Shown here: positions 1 through 12,590 of the stretch, piece by piece | How positions within the stretch are numbered: the first letter of the stretch is position 1 | Layout: every line of letters begins with the position of its first letter | The notes under the pieces: generated by a model | Database searches by the model: none | Told to the model about the DNA's origin: nothing | The model's input: the letters and a program-made list of their open reading frames with translations, nothing else | Origin: Stomorhina lunata | Lineage: Eukaryota > Arthropoda > Insecta > Diptera > Rhiniidae | Reading direction: 5' to 3' | NCBI GenBank assembly: GCA_933228675.1 | Contig: OW121743.1 | Coordinates: 57,028,406-57,092,405, forward strand | Length of the DNA stretch: 64,000 bases | Translations under genes and position numbers: made by a program

Positions 1-1678
1 AAAACAGGAAATTTTTCAAAAATTTCTTATGAAAACAAGAAATTTTTGAAAAATTTCCTATAAAAAAGGGAAATTTTTGAAAAATTTTCTATAAAAATAT
101 GAAATAATTTTAAAAATTTTCTTTAAAAATATGAAATAATTTTAAAAATTTTCTATAAAAATATGAAATAATATGAAAAATTTTCTATAAAAATAAGAAA
201 TAATTTGAAAAATTTCCTATATAAATATAAAATAATTTGAAAAATTTCCTATAAAAATAGGACATTTTGAACAATTTCCCATTAAAATTGGAAATTTTTG
301 AACAATTTCCTATAAAAATAGAAAATTTTTGGAAAATTTCCTATAAAAATAGAAAATTTTTGGAAAATTTCCTATAAAAATAGAAAATTTTTGAAAAATT
401 TCCTATAAAAATAGAAAATTTTTGGAAAATTTTTTATAAAAATAGAAAATTTTTGGAAAATTTCCTATAAAAATAGAAAATTTTTGGAAAATTTCCTATA
501 AAAATAGAAAATTTTTGGAAAATTTCCTATAAAAATAGAAAATTTTTGGAAAATTTCCTATAAAAATAGAAAATTTTTGGAAAGTTTCCCATAAAAATAG
601 AAAATTTTTGGAAAATTTCCTATAAAAATAGAAAATTTTTGGAAAATTTCCTATAAAAATAAAAAATTTTTGGAAAATTTCCTATAAAAATAGAAAATTT
701 TTGGAAAATTTGCTATAAAAATAGAAATTTTTTTTGAAAATTTGCTATAAAAATAGAAAATTTTTGGAAAATTTCCTATAAAAATAGAAAATTTTTGGAA
801 AATTTCCTATAAAAATAGAAAATTTTTGGAAAATTTCCTATAAAAATAGAAAATTTTTGGAAAATTTCCTATAAAAATAGAAAATTTTTGGAAAATTTCC
901 TATAAAAATAGAAAATTTTTGGAAAATTTCCTATAAAAATAGAAAATTTTTGGAAAATTTCCTATAAAAATAGAAAATTTTTGGAAAATTTCCTATAAAA
1001 ATAGAAAATTTTTGGAAAATTTCCTATAAAAATAGAAAATTTTTGGAAAATTTCCTATAAAAATAGGAAATTTTTGAAAAATTTCCTATAAAAATAGGAA
1101 ATTTTTGAAAAATTTCCTATAAAAATAGGAAATTTTTGAAAAATTTCCTATAAAAATAGGAAATTTTTGAAAAATTTCCCATAAAAATGGGAAATTTTTG
1201 AAAAACTTCCTAAAAAAAATAGGAAATTTTTGAAAAATTTCCTGTTTTTTTTTTAAATTTCCTATAAAAATAGGAAATTTTTGAAAATTTTCCTATAAAA
1301 ATATAAAACTTTTGGAAAATTTCCTATATAATAAGAAACTTTTTAAAAATGTCCTATAAAAATAGGAAATTTTTTAAACATTTTCTATAAAAATAGGAAA
1401 TATTTTAAAAAGTTTCCTATAAAAATAGGAAATATTTTGAAAAGTTTCCTATAAAAATAGGAAATATTTTGAAAAATTTCCTATAAAAATAGGAAATATT
1501 TTGAAAAATTTCCTATAAAAATAGGAAATATTTTGAAAAATTTCCTATAAAAATAGGAAATTTTTGAAAAATTTCCTATAAAACTAGGAATTTTTTGAAA
1601 ATTTTCCTATAAAATAGGAAATTTTAGAAATATTTTCTATAAAAATAGGAAAATTTTGAAAAATTTTCTATAAAAATA
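1..1678. repeat. Minisatellite array A, 31-bp unit
   Basis: About 54 tandem units of 31 bp, read on this strand as CCTATAAAAATAG followed by AAAATTTTTGGAAAATTT or, toward the right, GAAATTTTTGAAAAATTT. The core (about 310-1060) is nearly homogeneous for the TTGGAAAA variant. From 1060 the units change to a more symmetric TTGAAAAA form, and both edges are degenerate. The unit is the reverse complement of the array B unit. The left end runs off the window, so the full length is unknown. No coding potential is apparent. Confidence 0.97.
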
Positions 1679-2609
1679 TACCATTTCTTCTATTAAATTC
1701 TTCTATTAAACTGGAGGCACAATATTTTTTTGGAAATCCCCCACTGTATGCTGCTGCTGATAATGTCTAACTATTTGTTTGTTTTTATGCAAAATATGAC
1801 ATAAGTTATGATTGATTTATACCCATATAAAACTTTAAGATTCTTTGCCAGAGATATAAGTAAAACAACAACAAAAATAACATCCAACAATTTACAACAA
1901 TATAACAGCCAACTTTAAATATCATTTTCATCCAGTTTTCTCTCACACACACACACACGATTACTTTAAAGCTTTCATTTATCCCTATAAATGCATATGT
2001 GTGAGTATATACAAAATCCAATAAGTTTGTAACTTTTATAACTTTGATATTTGAGTTTATTTTCAAGTTATTTCTTCTTTTTTTTTTGCTGTTCATATTA
2101 TATTACCATATTTTTGTATATAAAAATCAACATATCAAATATGATGGAATTTGATAAGTGCTCCAGATCTCTAGGACAGCAGCAACCAACAGCACTTTTG
2201 CATAACAGCATCATTGCCAATAAATATCCTGAGCTTTAACAATAGCAAAATATTTGAAATTTTTATAATACGAGTATCTCTAAGCCATGAGGAGTATGAA
2301 GAATATATATATATATTTTTATATTGGATTGGATCAAAATTTATACAAATAGCGAAAAAAAGAAAACTTTTTGTATTAAGAAAATGTCATAAATCATGCA
2401 AACACGATTATAGACAATTTTTTTTTAGGGAAATTTTTTATTTTGGATGAAAAATATAAAAGCTGTTGAAAAATAGGATGAAAAAGGAGCTCTTATTAAA
2501 ATAAAGTTTACGGCTAAATTTTTTAAGCAAAAATATTAGGTAAAAAGTTTTAGAACTATTGACAAAGTAAACTTATTTTATAGCTTTGGCTAATAGAAGC
2601 TGGATCAAT
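1679..2609. other. Unique spacer between arrays A and B
   Basis: A non-repetitive AT-rich spacer separating two arrays of opposite orientation. It holds a CA dinucleotide run at 1944-1958, a TA run near 2305-2316 and several T-tracts. Short open frames on both strands (about 60 to 96 codons) are rich in K, N, F, Y and I, lack recognisable motifs and look like chance frames. No gene, RNA or mobile element was recognised. Confidence 0.7.
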
Positions 2610-5222
2610 TTCTTATTTTTATAGGAAATTTTCCATAAATTTAATTTTTTTTATAGGAAATTTTTCGAAAATTTCCTATTTTTATAGGAAATTTTTCAAA
2701 AATTTCCTATTTTTATAGGAAATTTTTCAAAAATTTCCTATTTTTATAGGAAATTTTTCAAAAATTTCCTATTTTTATAGGAAATTTTTCAAAAATTTCC
2801 TATTTTTATAGGAAATTTTTCAAAAATTTCCTATTTTTATAGGAAATTTTTCAAAAATTTCCTATTTTTATAGGAAATTTTTCAAAAATTTCCTATTTTT
2901 ATAGGAAATTTTTCAAAAATTTCCTATTTTTATAGGAAATTTTTCAAAAATTTCCTATTTTTATAGGAAATTTTTCAAAAATTTCCTATTTTTATAGGAA
3001 ATTTTTCAAAAATTTCCTATTTTTATAGGAAATTTTTCAAAAATTTCCTATTTTTATAGGAAATTTTTCAAAAATTTCCTATTTTTATAGGAAATTTTTC
3101 AAAAATTTCCTATTTTTATAGGAAATTTTTCAAAAATTTCCTATTTTTATAGGAAATTTTTCAAAAATTTCCTATTTTTATAGGAAATTTTTCAAAAATT
3201 TCCTATTTTTATAGGAAATTTTTCAAAAATTTCCTATTTTTATAGGAAATTTTTCAAAAATTTCCTATTTTTATAGGAAATTTTTCAAAAATTTCCTATT
3301 TTTATAGGAAATTTTTCAAAAATTTCCTATTTTTATAGGAAATTTTTCAAAAATTTCCTATTTTTATAGGAAATTTTTCAAAAATTTCCTATTTTTATAG
3401 GAAATTTTTCAAAAATTTCCTATTTTTATAGGAAATTTTACAAAAATGTCCTATTTTTATAAGAAATTTTTCAAAAATTTCCTTTTTTTATAGGAAATTT
3501 TTCAAAAATTTCCTTTTTTTATAGGAAATTTTTCAAAAATTTCCTTTTTTTATAGGAAATTTTTCAAAAATTTCCTTTTTTTATAGGAAAATTTTCAAAA
3601 ATTTCCTTTTTTTATAGGAAAATTTTCAAAAATTTCCTTTTTTTATAGAAAATTTTTCAAAAATTTCCTTTTTTTTATAGGAAATTTTTCAAAAATTTCC
3701 TTTTTTTATAGGAAAATTTTCAAAAATTTCCTTTTTTTATAGGAAATTTTTCAAAAATTACCTTTTTTTATAGGAAATTTTTCAAAAATTTCCTTTTTTT
3801 ATAGGAAATTTTTCAAAAATTTCCTTTTTTTATAGGAAATTTTTCAAAAATTTCCTTTTTTTATAGGAAATTTTTCAAAAATTTCCTTTTTTGATAGGAA
3901 ATTTTTCAAAAAAGTCCTATTTTGATAGGAAATTTTTCAAAAAATTCCTATTTTTATAGGATATTTTTCAAAAAATTCCTATTTTTATAGGAAATTTTTC
4001 AAAAATTTCCTATTTTTATAGGAAATTTTTCAAAAATTTCCTATTTTTATAGGAAATTTTTCAATAATTTCCTATTTTTATAGGAAATTTTTCAATAATT
4101 TCCTATTTTTATAGGAAATTTTTTAAAAATTTCCTATTTTTATAGGAAATTTTTCAAAAATTTCCTATTTTTATAGGAAATTTTTCAAAAATTTCCTATT
4201 TTTATAGGAAATTTTTCAAAAATTTCCTTTTTTGATAGGAAATTTTTCAAAAAAAACCTATTTTGATAGGAAATTTTTCAAAAAAGTCCTATTTTGATAG
4301 GAAATTTTTCAAAAAAGTCCTATGTTGATAGGAAATTTTTCAAATTTCCTATTTTTATAGGAAATTTTTCAAAAATTTCCTATTTTTATAGGAAATTTTT
4401 TAAAAATTTCTTATTTTTATAGGAAATTTTTCAAAAATTTCTTATTTTTATAGGAAATTTTTCAAAAATTTCCTATTTTTATAGGAAATTTTTCAAAAAT
4501 TTCCTATTTTTATAGGAAATTTTTCAAAAATTTCCTATTTTTAGGAAATTTTTCAAAAATTTCCTATATAGGGAATTTTTCAAAAATTTCCTATTTTTGT
4601 AGGAAATTTCTCAAAAATTTCCTATTTTTATAGGAAATTTTTCAAAAATTTCCTATTTTCATAGGAAATTTTTCAAAAACTTCCTTTTCGTATAGAAAAT
4701 TTTTCAAAAATTTTCTTTTTTTATAAAAAATTTTTCAAAAATTTCCGTTTTTGATAAGAAATTTTTCAAAAATTTCCTTTTTTTATAGGAAATTTTTCAA
4801 AAATTTCCTTTTTTATAGGAAATTTTTCAAAAATTTCCTTTTTTTATAGGAAATTTTTCAAAAATTTCCTTTTTTTATAGGAAATTTTTCAAAAATTTCC
4901 TTTTTTATAGGAAATTTTTCAAAAATTTCCTTTTTTTATAGGAAATTTTTCAAAAATTTCCTTATTTTATAGGAAATTTTTAAAAAATTTCCTTTTTTTA
5001 TAGGAAATTTTTCAAAAATTTCCTTTTTTTATAGGAAATTTTTCAAAAATTTCCTTTTTTACAGGAAATTTTTCAAAAATTTCCTTTTTTTATTGGAAAT
5101 TTTTCAAAAATTTCCTTTTTTTATAGGAAATTTTTCAAAAATTTCCTTTTTTTATAGGAAATTTTTCAAAAATTTCCTTTTTTTATAGGAAATTTTTCAA
5201 AAATTTATTATTTTTATAAAAA
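2610..5222. repeat. Minisatellite array B, 31-bp unit
   Basis: About 84 tandem units of 31 bp. Each unit combines two inverted repeats. One has arms GGAAATTTTT and AAAAATTTCC around a single C. The other has arms CCTAT and ATAGG around a TTTT loop. The block about 2650-3430 is almost perfect. Blocks about 3480-3890 and 4680-5200 share a variant (CCTTTTTTTATAGG) that destroys the second small stem, so variants spread in blocks, as expected from unequal exchange or amplification. Scattered units near 3900-4340 read AAAAAAGTCC. The orientation is opposite to array A. Confidence 0.97.
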
Positions 5223-6309
5223 AAATTTCTAATTCATATAAATAACATATTAAGTTAAACATCAGTATAATCTTTTAAAACCTTTTTAAAATCGTTTCGC
5301 CCATGTATTTTCATCAACTGATTCTCCCTTATCCATAACTTAACAAATATTTATCTTTTAGGCTCTATTTTCTTGTATAACATGTCATTTAGTTAATTGC
5401 GCAATAAAGCAGTTACCTTGGAATTTCAACCCAACAATGTAGGAACCTTTTTTTTTCTATTTCAATTAATACGCAAAATTGGTTCAATCATTAGGAAATC
5501 GTGCAGATATTTCCTGAAAAAAAATGTGGTACAAGAATTTGTATCAACGTAAGCCAACATCATCAGCTAAATTTCATACATTGTATGTATATAAGGAATA
5601 TGTGATACTGGTTGCCAATGAGGACTAAAAAAAGGATATAACAACATATTTATTTAGTGTGTGAGTGCGTGTATTATTGTATGGGTTTATATTGTAAAAA
5701 TCTTTGGTAAAAAAGAAGTATAGAATTATTTTTAAATACACATAAAAAAGTACTACAAAGTGCAATGACTTGTGAAAAAATGGAAAAATAACACGGGGGA
5801 ACAAACATTACGTTTACGTCAAGTAAAAAATTAATAAAAAAATAAGACAAAAAAAATAAATTTTGGTTTAGAAAAATTTTATAAAGAACACAGATTTTAT
5901 AAAAAAAAAAATTTATACTGAAAATATTGTGTAGAAAAGTTTACACAGAAAATTTTGTATAAAAAAGTTTTACATAGAAAATTATAGGAAATTTTCTATA
6001 GACAAATTTTATAAAGAAAATTTTTTATGGAAAACTTTAGAAAATTTTTTTTTGTGTCCCTGTGTTTAGATAATGAGTATTTGCGAACGTATCGTTTTCA
6101 ATAGATTATTTTGTAATAAATCATTAATTTTTTCAAAAAAGCAAAAAAGCTGCTTAAACATATATATAAAAATTTGTGTGTTTTAAAACCTTATATCAAA
6201 AAAATGTCATCTTTAATAAATTCTCTGTATATATTAATATATTCTAAATATGAAAATCATTATGTAGTAAATATTGCTAAGTTGAATGTATTTGAAAGAT
6301 TTAAAAAAT
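5223..6309. other. Unique spacer with a small degenerate repeat patch
   Basis: AT-rich non-coding sequence. At about 5880-6050 there is a short degenerate run of TATAGAAAATTTT-type units (for example ATACTGAAAATATT and TACACAGAAAATTTT), resembling an early or decayed minisatellite of the array C kind. The rest shows T-runs and no supported gene. Confidence 0.65.
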
Positions 6310-6518
6310 TATGAAGAACATTTTGAGGAGCTAAGAATTTTTAAGAGGTTATCTAAGATGATAAACATAAATTAAGGAAAGCTATTTTTAGCGGAATGAA
6401 TACCCTCAAAGATAATTTGGCAGAGAAAATGATGAAATTATTTAATTTTGAAAAACTGGAGGATTTGCAGAAATTTAACAGAAAATTCCATGTGGAATGG
6501 GATTCTGAAATTCTTTGA
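6310..6518 (+). pseudogene. Possible decayed coding fragment (weak DUF4806-like resemblance)
   Basis: Two adjacent frames read as plausible protein although they are offset. From 6310 the frame gives YEEHFEELRIFKRLSKMIN, then a stop. From 6357 a second frame gives 53 residues containing GMNTLKDNLAEKMMKLF and EKLEDLQKFNRKF before a TGA at 6516-6518. The charged, heptad-like composition differs from the K/N/F/I noise in surrounding frames. The 'F-x-x-x-E-x-L-x-x-L-x-x-F-N-x-K' pattern recalls, from memory, the start of the DUF4806 region found in many insect genes and transposon-captured fragments. The frame shift and early stop mean it cannot encode an intact protein. This could be coincidence, and only a profile search would settle it. 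Confidence 0.25.
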
Positions 6519-6609
6519 TTTTATGACTTTTTCGGTTTTCTGGTACTTATTGAAATATTAGGTACATTGACTTTCTAACAGACCTCAATCTTAATTAAAA
6601 TGTAATTGT

Positions 6610-6751
6610 CATGTTTGACATCAAAGGCAAAGTCGGCATAATTATCAAGAATTGGAAATTTATAAGTAAATGGGTCTTGGTTTTCTTTTGACTCAATTAA
6701 TTAAAGGTTTTTTCAAATAAGAGACTTTAAGGAGTAAACGAAGTTAAAGCC
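6610..6751 (+). repeat. Array-leading module, copy 1
   Basis: A ~142-bp unique-looking segment beginning CATGTTTGACAT and ending GAAGTTAAAGCC. It recurs at 10550-10693 with roughly 85 percent identity by eye. In both places a 29-33-bp minisatellite starts close downstream: array C about 35 bp after this copy, and array D immediately after the other. No open frame spans it. Confidence 0.85.
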
Positions 6752-6784
6752 GAAACTGGTAAACAAGATATATAGGTCGTTAGG

Positions 6785-9470
6785 GCTATACAAAATATTC
6801 CTAAATAAAATTTTTATACAAAAATTTTTTATAAAAAAAATGTTATACAAAAAATTTTATACAGAAAATTTTCTATAAAAAAACCTTATACAGTAAATTT
6901 TCTATAAAAAAACTTTATACAGAAAAATTTATATGAAAAATTTTATACAGAAAATTTTCTAAAGAAAATTTTATATAGAAAATTTTATATAGAAAATTTT
7001 CTAAAGAAAATTTTCTGAAGAAAATTTTATAAAGAAAATTTTATATAGAAAATTTTATAAAGAAAATTTTACATAGAAAATTTTATAAAGAAAATTTTGC
7101 TAAAGAAAATGTTCTATAGAAAATTTTGTACAGAATTTTTTTTATAGAAATATTGTATACAGAAAATTTTATATAGAAAAGAATAGAATTTTCTATAGAA
7201 ATATTTTATACAAAAAATTTTCTAAAGGAAAACTCTCTAAAAAAATTTCTATAGAAAATTTTATACAAGAAAAATTTTTATCGAAATATTTTATATAAAA
7301 AAATTATACAGAAAATTTTCTATAAAAAAACTTTATACAGAATAATTTATATGGAAAATTTTATACAGAAAATTTTCTAAAGAAAATTTTATATAGAAAA
7401 TTTTATAAAGAAAATTTTGCTAAAGAAAATGTTCTATAAAAAATTTTGTACAAAAAAATTTTTATAGAAATATTTTATAGAGAAAATTTTGTATAGAAAA
7501 GAATAGAATTATCTATAGAAATATTTTATACAAAAAATTTTCTAAAGGAAAACTTTCTAAAAAATTTTCTATAGAAAATTTTATACTAAAAAAATATTTA
7601 TCGAAATATTTTATATAAAAAAATTATACAGAAAATTTTCTATAAAAAAACTTTATACAGAAAAATGTATATGGAAAATTTTATACAGAAAATTTTCTAA
7701 AGAAAATTTTATAAAGAAAATTTTGCTAAAGAAAATGTTCTATAGAAAATTTTGTACAGAAAATTTTTTATAGAAATATTGTATATAGAAAATTTTCTAT
7801 AAAAAAGAATAGAATTTTCTATAGAAATATTATATACAGAAAATTTTCTAAAGGAAAACTTTTTAAAATATTTTCTATAGAAAATTTTATACAAAAAAAA
7901 TTTTTATCGAAATATTTTATATAAAAAAATTATACAGAAAATTTTCTATAAAAAAAACTTTATACAGAAAAATTTATATGGAAAATTTTATACAGAAAAT
8001 TTTATATAGAAAATTTTATAAAGAAAATTTTGCTAAAGAAAATGTTCTATAGAAAATTTTGTACAGAAAATTTTTTATAGAAATATTGTATAAAGAAAAT
8101 TTTCTATAGAAAAGAATAAAATTATTAATAGAAATATTTTATACAGAAAATTTTCTAAAGGAAAACTTTTTAAAATATTTTCTATAGAAAATTTTATACA
8201 AAAAAAATTTTAATCGAAATATTTTATACAAAAAATTTTTCTATAGAAAAATTTTATAAGAGAATTTTGTATAGAAAAATTTTATAAGAGAATTTTCTAT
8301 AGAAAAATTTTATAAGAGAATTTTCTATAGAAAAATTTTATAAGAGAATTTTCTGTAGAAAAATTTTATAAAAGAATGTTCTATAGAAAAATTTTATGAG
8401 AGCATTTTCTACAGAAAAATTCATACTGAAATTTTATACCAAAAATTTTCTTTAGAAAAATTTTATACAAACAATTTTATTAAGAAAAATTTTACACAAA
8501 ATTTTCTATAGAAAAATTTTATACACAAAATTTTCTATAGAAAAATTATATACACAAAATTTTCTATTGAACAATTTTATACAGAAAATTTTCTAAATAA
8601 AAACTTTCTAAAGAAAATTTTCTATAGAAATTTTTTATAGAAATATTTTATACACAAAACTTTCAACTGAAAAATTTTATAAGAGAATTTTCTATAGACA
8701 AATTTTATACCGAAAATTTTCTTTACAACAATTTTATACAGAAAATTTTCCAAAAAATTATAAAAATTATAAAGAAAACTTTCTATCGAAAATTTTTTAT
8801 AGACATTTAAAAAAAAAAAAAATTTGAAAATTTTCTAAAGAAAAACTTTCCACCGAAAATTTTCTTTAAAAAAAATTTTATGCAAAAAATTTTCTTTAAG
8901 AAAATTTTATGCACAAAATTTTCTTCAGAAAAATTTTATACAAAAAATTTTCTTCAGAAAAATTTTATACAAAAAATTTTCTTTAGAAAACTTTTGTACC
9001 GAAAATTTTCTTTAGAAAAATTTTATACCAAAAATTTTCTTTTAAAAAAATTTATACAAAAAATTTTCTATGGAAAAATTTTATACAGAAAATTTTCTTT
9101 AAAAATATATTATACAGAAAAATTTTTATAGAAAATTTTCTAAAAAAATTTATACAGAAAATTTTTATAGACATATTTTATACAGAAAATTTTCTATAGA
9201 AAAATTTTATACCGAAAATGTTCTTTAGAAAAGTTTTTTGCAAAAAATTTTCTATAGAAAACTTTTATACAGAAATTTTTTACAGAAAATTTTGTATATA
9301 TAAAATTATATTTATTATATATAAAAAAAAATTCTATAGAAAAATTGTATACAAAAATTTTATACCGAAAATTTTCTATAAAAAAACTGTATGGCAAAAA
9401 TTTTCTTTAAAAGAATTTTATACTCAAAATTTTTTTTTTTGGAAAAAATTTATACAAAAATTTGTCGAAT
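6785..9470. repeat. Minisatellite array C, heterogeneous units with a higher-order repeat
   Basis: A long array of A-tract/T-tract units built from GAAAATTTT joined by TATAGA, TATACAGA, CTAAAGA or CTTTAGA. Unlike the other arrays, unit length and junction vary, so no single period fits. Between about 6890 and 8230 a multi-unit block repeats: the string AAATTATACAGAAAATTTTC recurs at 7301, 7621 and about 7927, giving higher-order periods of about 320 and 306 bp. From about 8230 to 9470 the units become ATTTTATACNNAAAATTTTCTTTAGAAAA. Open frames here are repeat translations. Confidence 0.93.
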
Positions 9471-10549
9471 CGACTACTTCTGTATTATTATACTTTACAA
9501 TTTTTTAAGACTTTCTTTTATATGTATAGAAAATTGTTTAAAAGCAAAAAAAAAAAAAAAAAACAAAGAACTCAGCTTTAAACTAATGACAAAGTCATAA
9601 AGAATACACGTAAAAAAGTAAAGAATTTTGTAATAGAAAACATAAGAAGAGAAACCCATAAAAAAACTTAAGATCCAAAAAAGTACAAACAAAAACCCAC
9701 ATTTGCATTAAAATAAAAATAACCATTATATGTATTCAAAATATTTATTAAAATCATCTTATATTGACGCCCTGGATAGAAACATCACCCATCATCTTCG
9801 ACGTCATCATCATCCTCCTACTCCTCCTCTTCATTAAAACTCCTCAAAAATATCTGCTGAGCATCAAAGCCTCTTTACAACAGCTTCTTAGAATATGACA
9901 TTCAAAAACAAGATGACTGCTCTATTATTTTTCCCCTAAAATTGTGCCTAGGATTCTAATGAAGAGCTAAATATTTCTGGAAGGAATATTTTTAATATGA
10001 ATGATGATGACGATGATAAGTATTTATTAAACATGTGTCTCTACATTATATAAACCTTGGTAACATCCTAATTTATCTAAATCAGTCTTAGATTTATATG
10101 TAAATCTTGAAGCAAATAGAATAGAAAGAAAAAAAAAACATAAAAAAGAACATTTTTGTTTGATTTCTCATTTAGTTAACAAATACGCCAATACAATCAT
10201 ATACACTCATCATTAGACAAGAAAAAAATAGAAATTTTACAACATCATCTTCATCTTTATAGGGTATAAATCTGCATTGTACTCCTCATCACAATATTAT
10301 CACACATTGACATATTGATGTATGTGTTTACATCAGAGGCAGCTCCTTTTGTTGCCGTGAAACATTTTTCTGTAAGTATTACTTACACACGTACGAGCTG
10401 CTTACATTTTCCACGCATACACACACCCACGCTCTCCCACTAATGCACCCACCCATAATTCTTTGTTTTTTTGTTTTTGCCAGAACTTCAACCGCTAGGT
10501 TTTTGTTTTGTATTTGAAAGATGAAAAATTCCTGGTTTATTTTTCAAAT
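9471..10549. other. Unique spacer
   Basis: Non-repetitive DNA with an A-run at about 9546-9563, GATGATGA-type trinucleotide stretches near 9790-9840 and 9995-10016, and a pyrimidine-rich, less AT-biased stretch at about 10330-10500 with ACACACCCACGCTCTCCC. No gene, RNA or element recognised. The stretch of mixed composition is where a regulatory element would be easiest to hide, but I see no specific site. Confidence 0.6.
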
Positions 10550-10693
10550 CATGTTTGACATTAGAGGCATCGTCGGCATCATTATCAAGAATTGGAAATT
10601 TATATGTGAATGAGTCTTGGTTTCTTTTGGAATCAATCAATTCGTGTATTTTTTTCTAATAAAGGATTTTGAGGAGTGAACGAAGTTAAAGCC
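10550..10693 (+). repeat. Array-leading module, copy 2
   Basis: The second copy of the segment at 6610-6751, starting CATGTTTGACATTAGAGG and ending GAAGTTAAAGCC. The first unit of array D follows directly. The sequence has single-base differences and a small length change relative to copy 1, so the duplication is not recent. Confidence 0.85.
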
Positions 10694-12540
10694 AAATTTT
10701 GTACCAAAAAGTTTTTAAAGAAAAATTTTAGACAGAAAATTTTCGATAGAAAAATTTTAGACAGGAAATTTTCTATAGAAAAATTTTAGACAGAAAATTT
10801 TCAATAGAAAAATTTTAGACAAAAAATTTTAAATAGAAAAATTTTAAACAGAAAATTTTCTATAGAAAAATTTTAGACTGAAAATTTTCTATAGAAAAAT
10901 TTAGACAAAAAATTTTCTATAGAAACATTTTATATCGAAAGTTTTTGATCGAAAAATTTTTGACAGAAAATTTTCTGTAGAAAAATTTAAGACAGAAAAT
11001 TTTCTATAGAAAAATTTTAGACAGAACATTTTCTATAGAAAAATTTGAGACAGAAAATTTTCTATAGAAACATTTTAGACAGAAAATTTTCTATAGAAAC
11101 ATTTTAGACAGAAAATTTTCTATAGAAAAATTTTAGACAGAAAATTTTCTATAGAAAAATTTTAGACAGAAAATTTTCTATAGAAAAATTTTAGACAGAA
11201 AATTTTCTATAGAAAAATTTTAGACAGAAAATTTTCTATAGAAAAATTTTAGACAGAAAATTTTCTATAGAAAAATTTTAGCCAGAAAATTTTCCATAGA
11301 AAAATTTTAGATACAAAATTTTCTATAGAAAAATTTTAGATACAAAATTTTCTATAGAAAAATTTTAGACAAAAAATTTTCTATAGAAAAATTTTAGACA
11401 GAAAATTTTTTATAGAAAAATTTTAAACAGAAAATTTTAGACAGACAATTTTCTATAGAAATATTTTAGACAGAAAATTTTCTATAGAAATATTTTACAC
11501 AGAAAATTTTCTATAGAAATATTTTAGACAGAAAAATTTCTATAGAAATATTTTAGACAGAAAATTTTCTATAGAAAATATTCTATGGAAAAATTTTCTA
11601 TAGAACAATTTTAGACAGAAAATTTTCCATAGAAAAATTTTAGATACAAAATTTTTTATGGAAAAATTTTAGACAGAAAATTTTCTATAGAAATATTTTA
11701 GGCAGAAAATTTTCCATAGACAAATTTTAGATACAAAATTTTCTATAGAAAAATTTTAGACAGGCAATTTTCTATAGAATAATTTTAGACTGAAAATTTT
11801 CTATAGAAAAATTTTAGACAGAAAATTTTCTATAGAAAAATTTTAGACAGAAAATTTTCCATAGAAAAATTTTAGAAACAAAATTTTCTGTAGAAAAATT
11901 TTAGACAGAAAATTTTCTATAGAAAATTGTAGACAGAAAATTTTCTATAGAAAAATCTTAGAGAAAAAATTTTCTATAGAAAAATTTTCGACAGAAAATT
12001 TTCTATTGAAAAATTTTAGACAGAAAATTTTCTATAGAAAAATTTTAGACAGAAAATTTTCTATACAAAAATTTTCAATAGAAAATTTTCTATGGAAAAA
12101 TTTTAGACAGAAAATTTTCTATAGAAATATTTTAGACAGCAAAATTTTCTATAAAAATATTTTAGACAGAAAATTTTCTATGGAAAAATTTTAGACAGAA
12201 AATTTTCTATAGAAATATTTTAGACAGAAAATTTTCCATAGACAAATTTAAGATACAAAATTTTCTATAGAAAAATTTTAGACAGAAAATTTTCTATAGA
12301 AAAATTTTAGAGAGAAAATTTTCTATAGAAAAATTTTAGAGAGAAAATTTACTATAGAAAAATTTTAGATACAAAATTTTCTATAGAAAAATTTTAGACA
12401 GAAAATTTTGTATAGAAAAATTTTCTATAGAAAATTTTCTATGGAAAAATTTTAGACAGAAAATTTTCTATAGAAAAATTTTAGACAGAAAATTTTCTAT
12501 TGAAAAATTTTATACCGGAAATTTTATATAGAAAAATTTT
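10694..12540. repeat. Minisatellite array D, 29-bp unit
   Basis: About 62 units with a 29-bp period, consensus AGACAGAAAATTTTC followed by TATAGAAAAATTTT. The palindrome TTTTCTATAGAAAA lies in every standard unit. Sub-variants (AGATACAAAATTTT; CCATAGAAAAATT; AAATATTTTAGAC) recur at intervals from about 11290 to 12370, suggesting a weak higher-order organisation. The most homogeneous part is about 11060-11280. It begins exactly at the end of the duplicated leading module. Confidence 0.96.
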
Positions 12541-12590
12541 TACCGAAAATTTTCAATAGAAAATTTTTTTTCTATTGAAGATTTTCGGTA
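12541..12590. repeat. Hairpin at the D/E orientation switch
   Basis: Left arm 12541-12563 (TACCGAAAATTTTCAATAG...) and right arm 12568-12590 (...CTATTGAAGATTTTCGGTA) are 23-nt inverted repeats with one mismatch and a 4-nt T loop. Units to the left read in array D orientation and units to the right in the opposite orientation, so this palindrome is the inversion breakpoint. Confidence 0.9.

Noticed and set aside
1806..2450. Small open frames of 62-96 codons in the spacer between arrays A and B
   Set aside because: Overlapping on both strands, low-complexity K/N/F/I composition, no motifs.
2610..5222. CRISPR-like array of ~31-bp repeats
   Set aside because: The units are contiguous with no unique spacers, and the surroundings are eukaryotic in character. 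It is a minisatellite.
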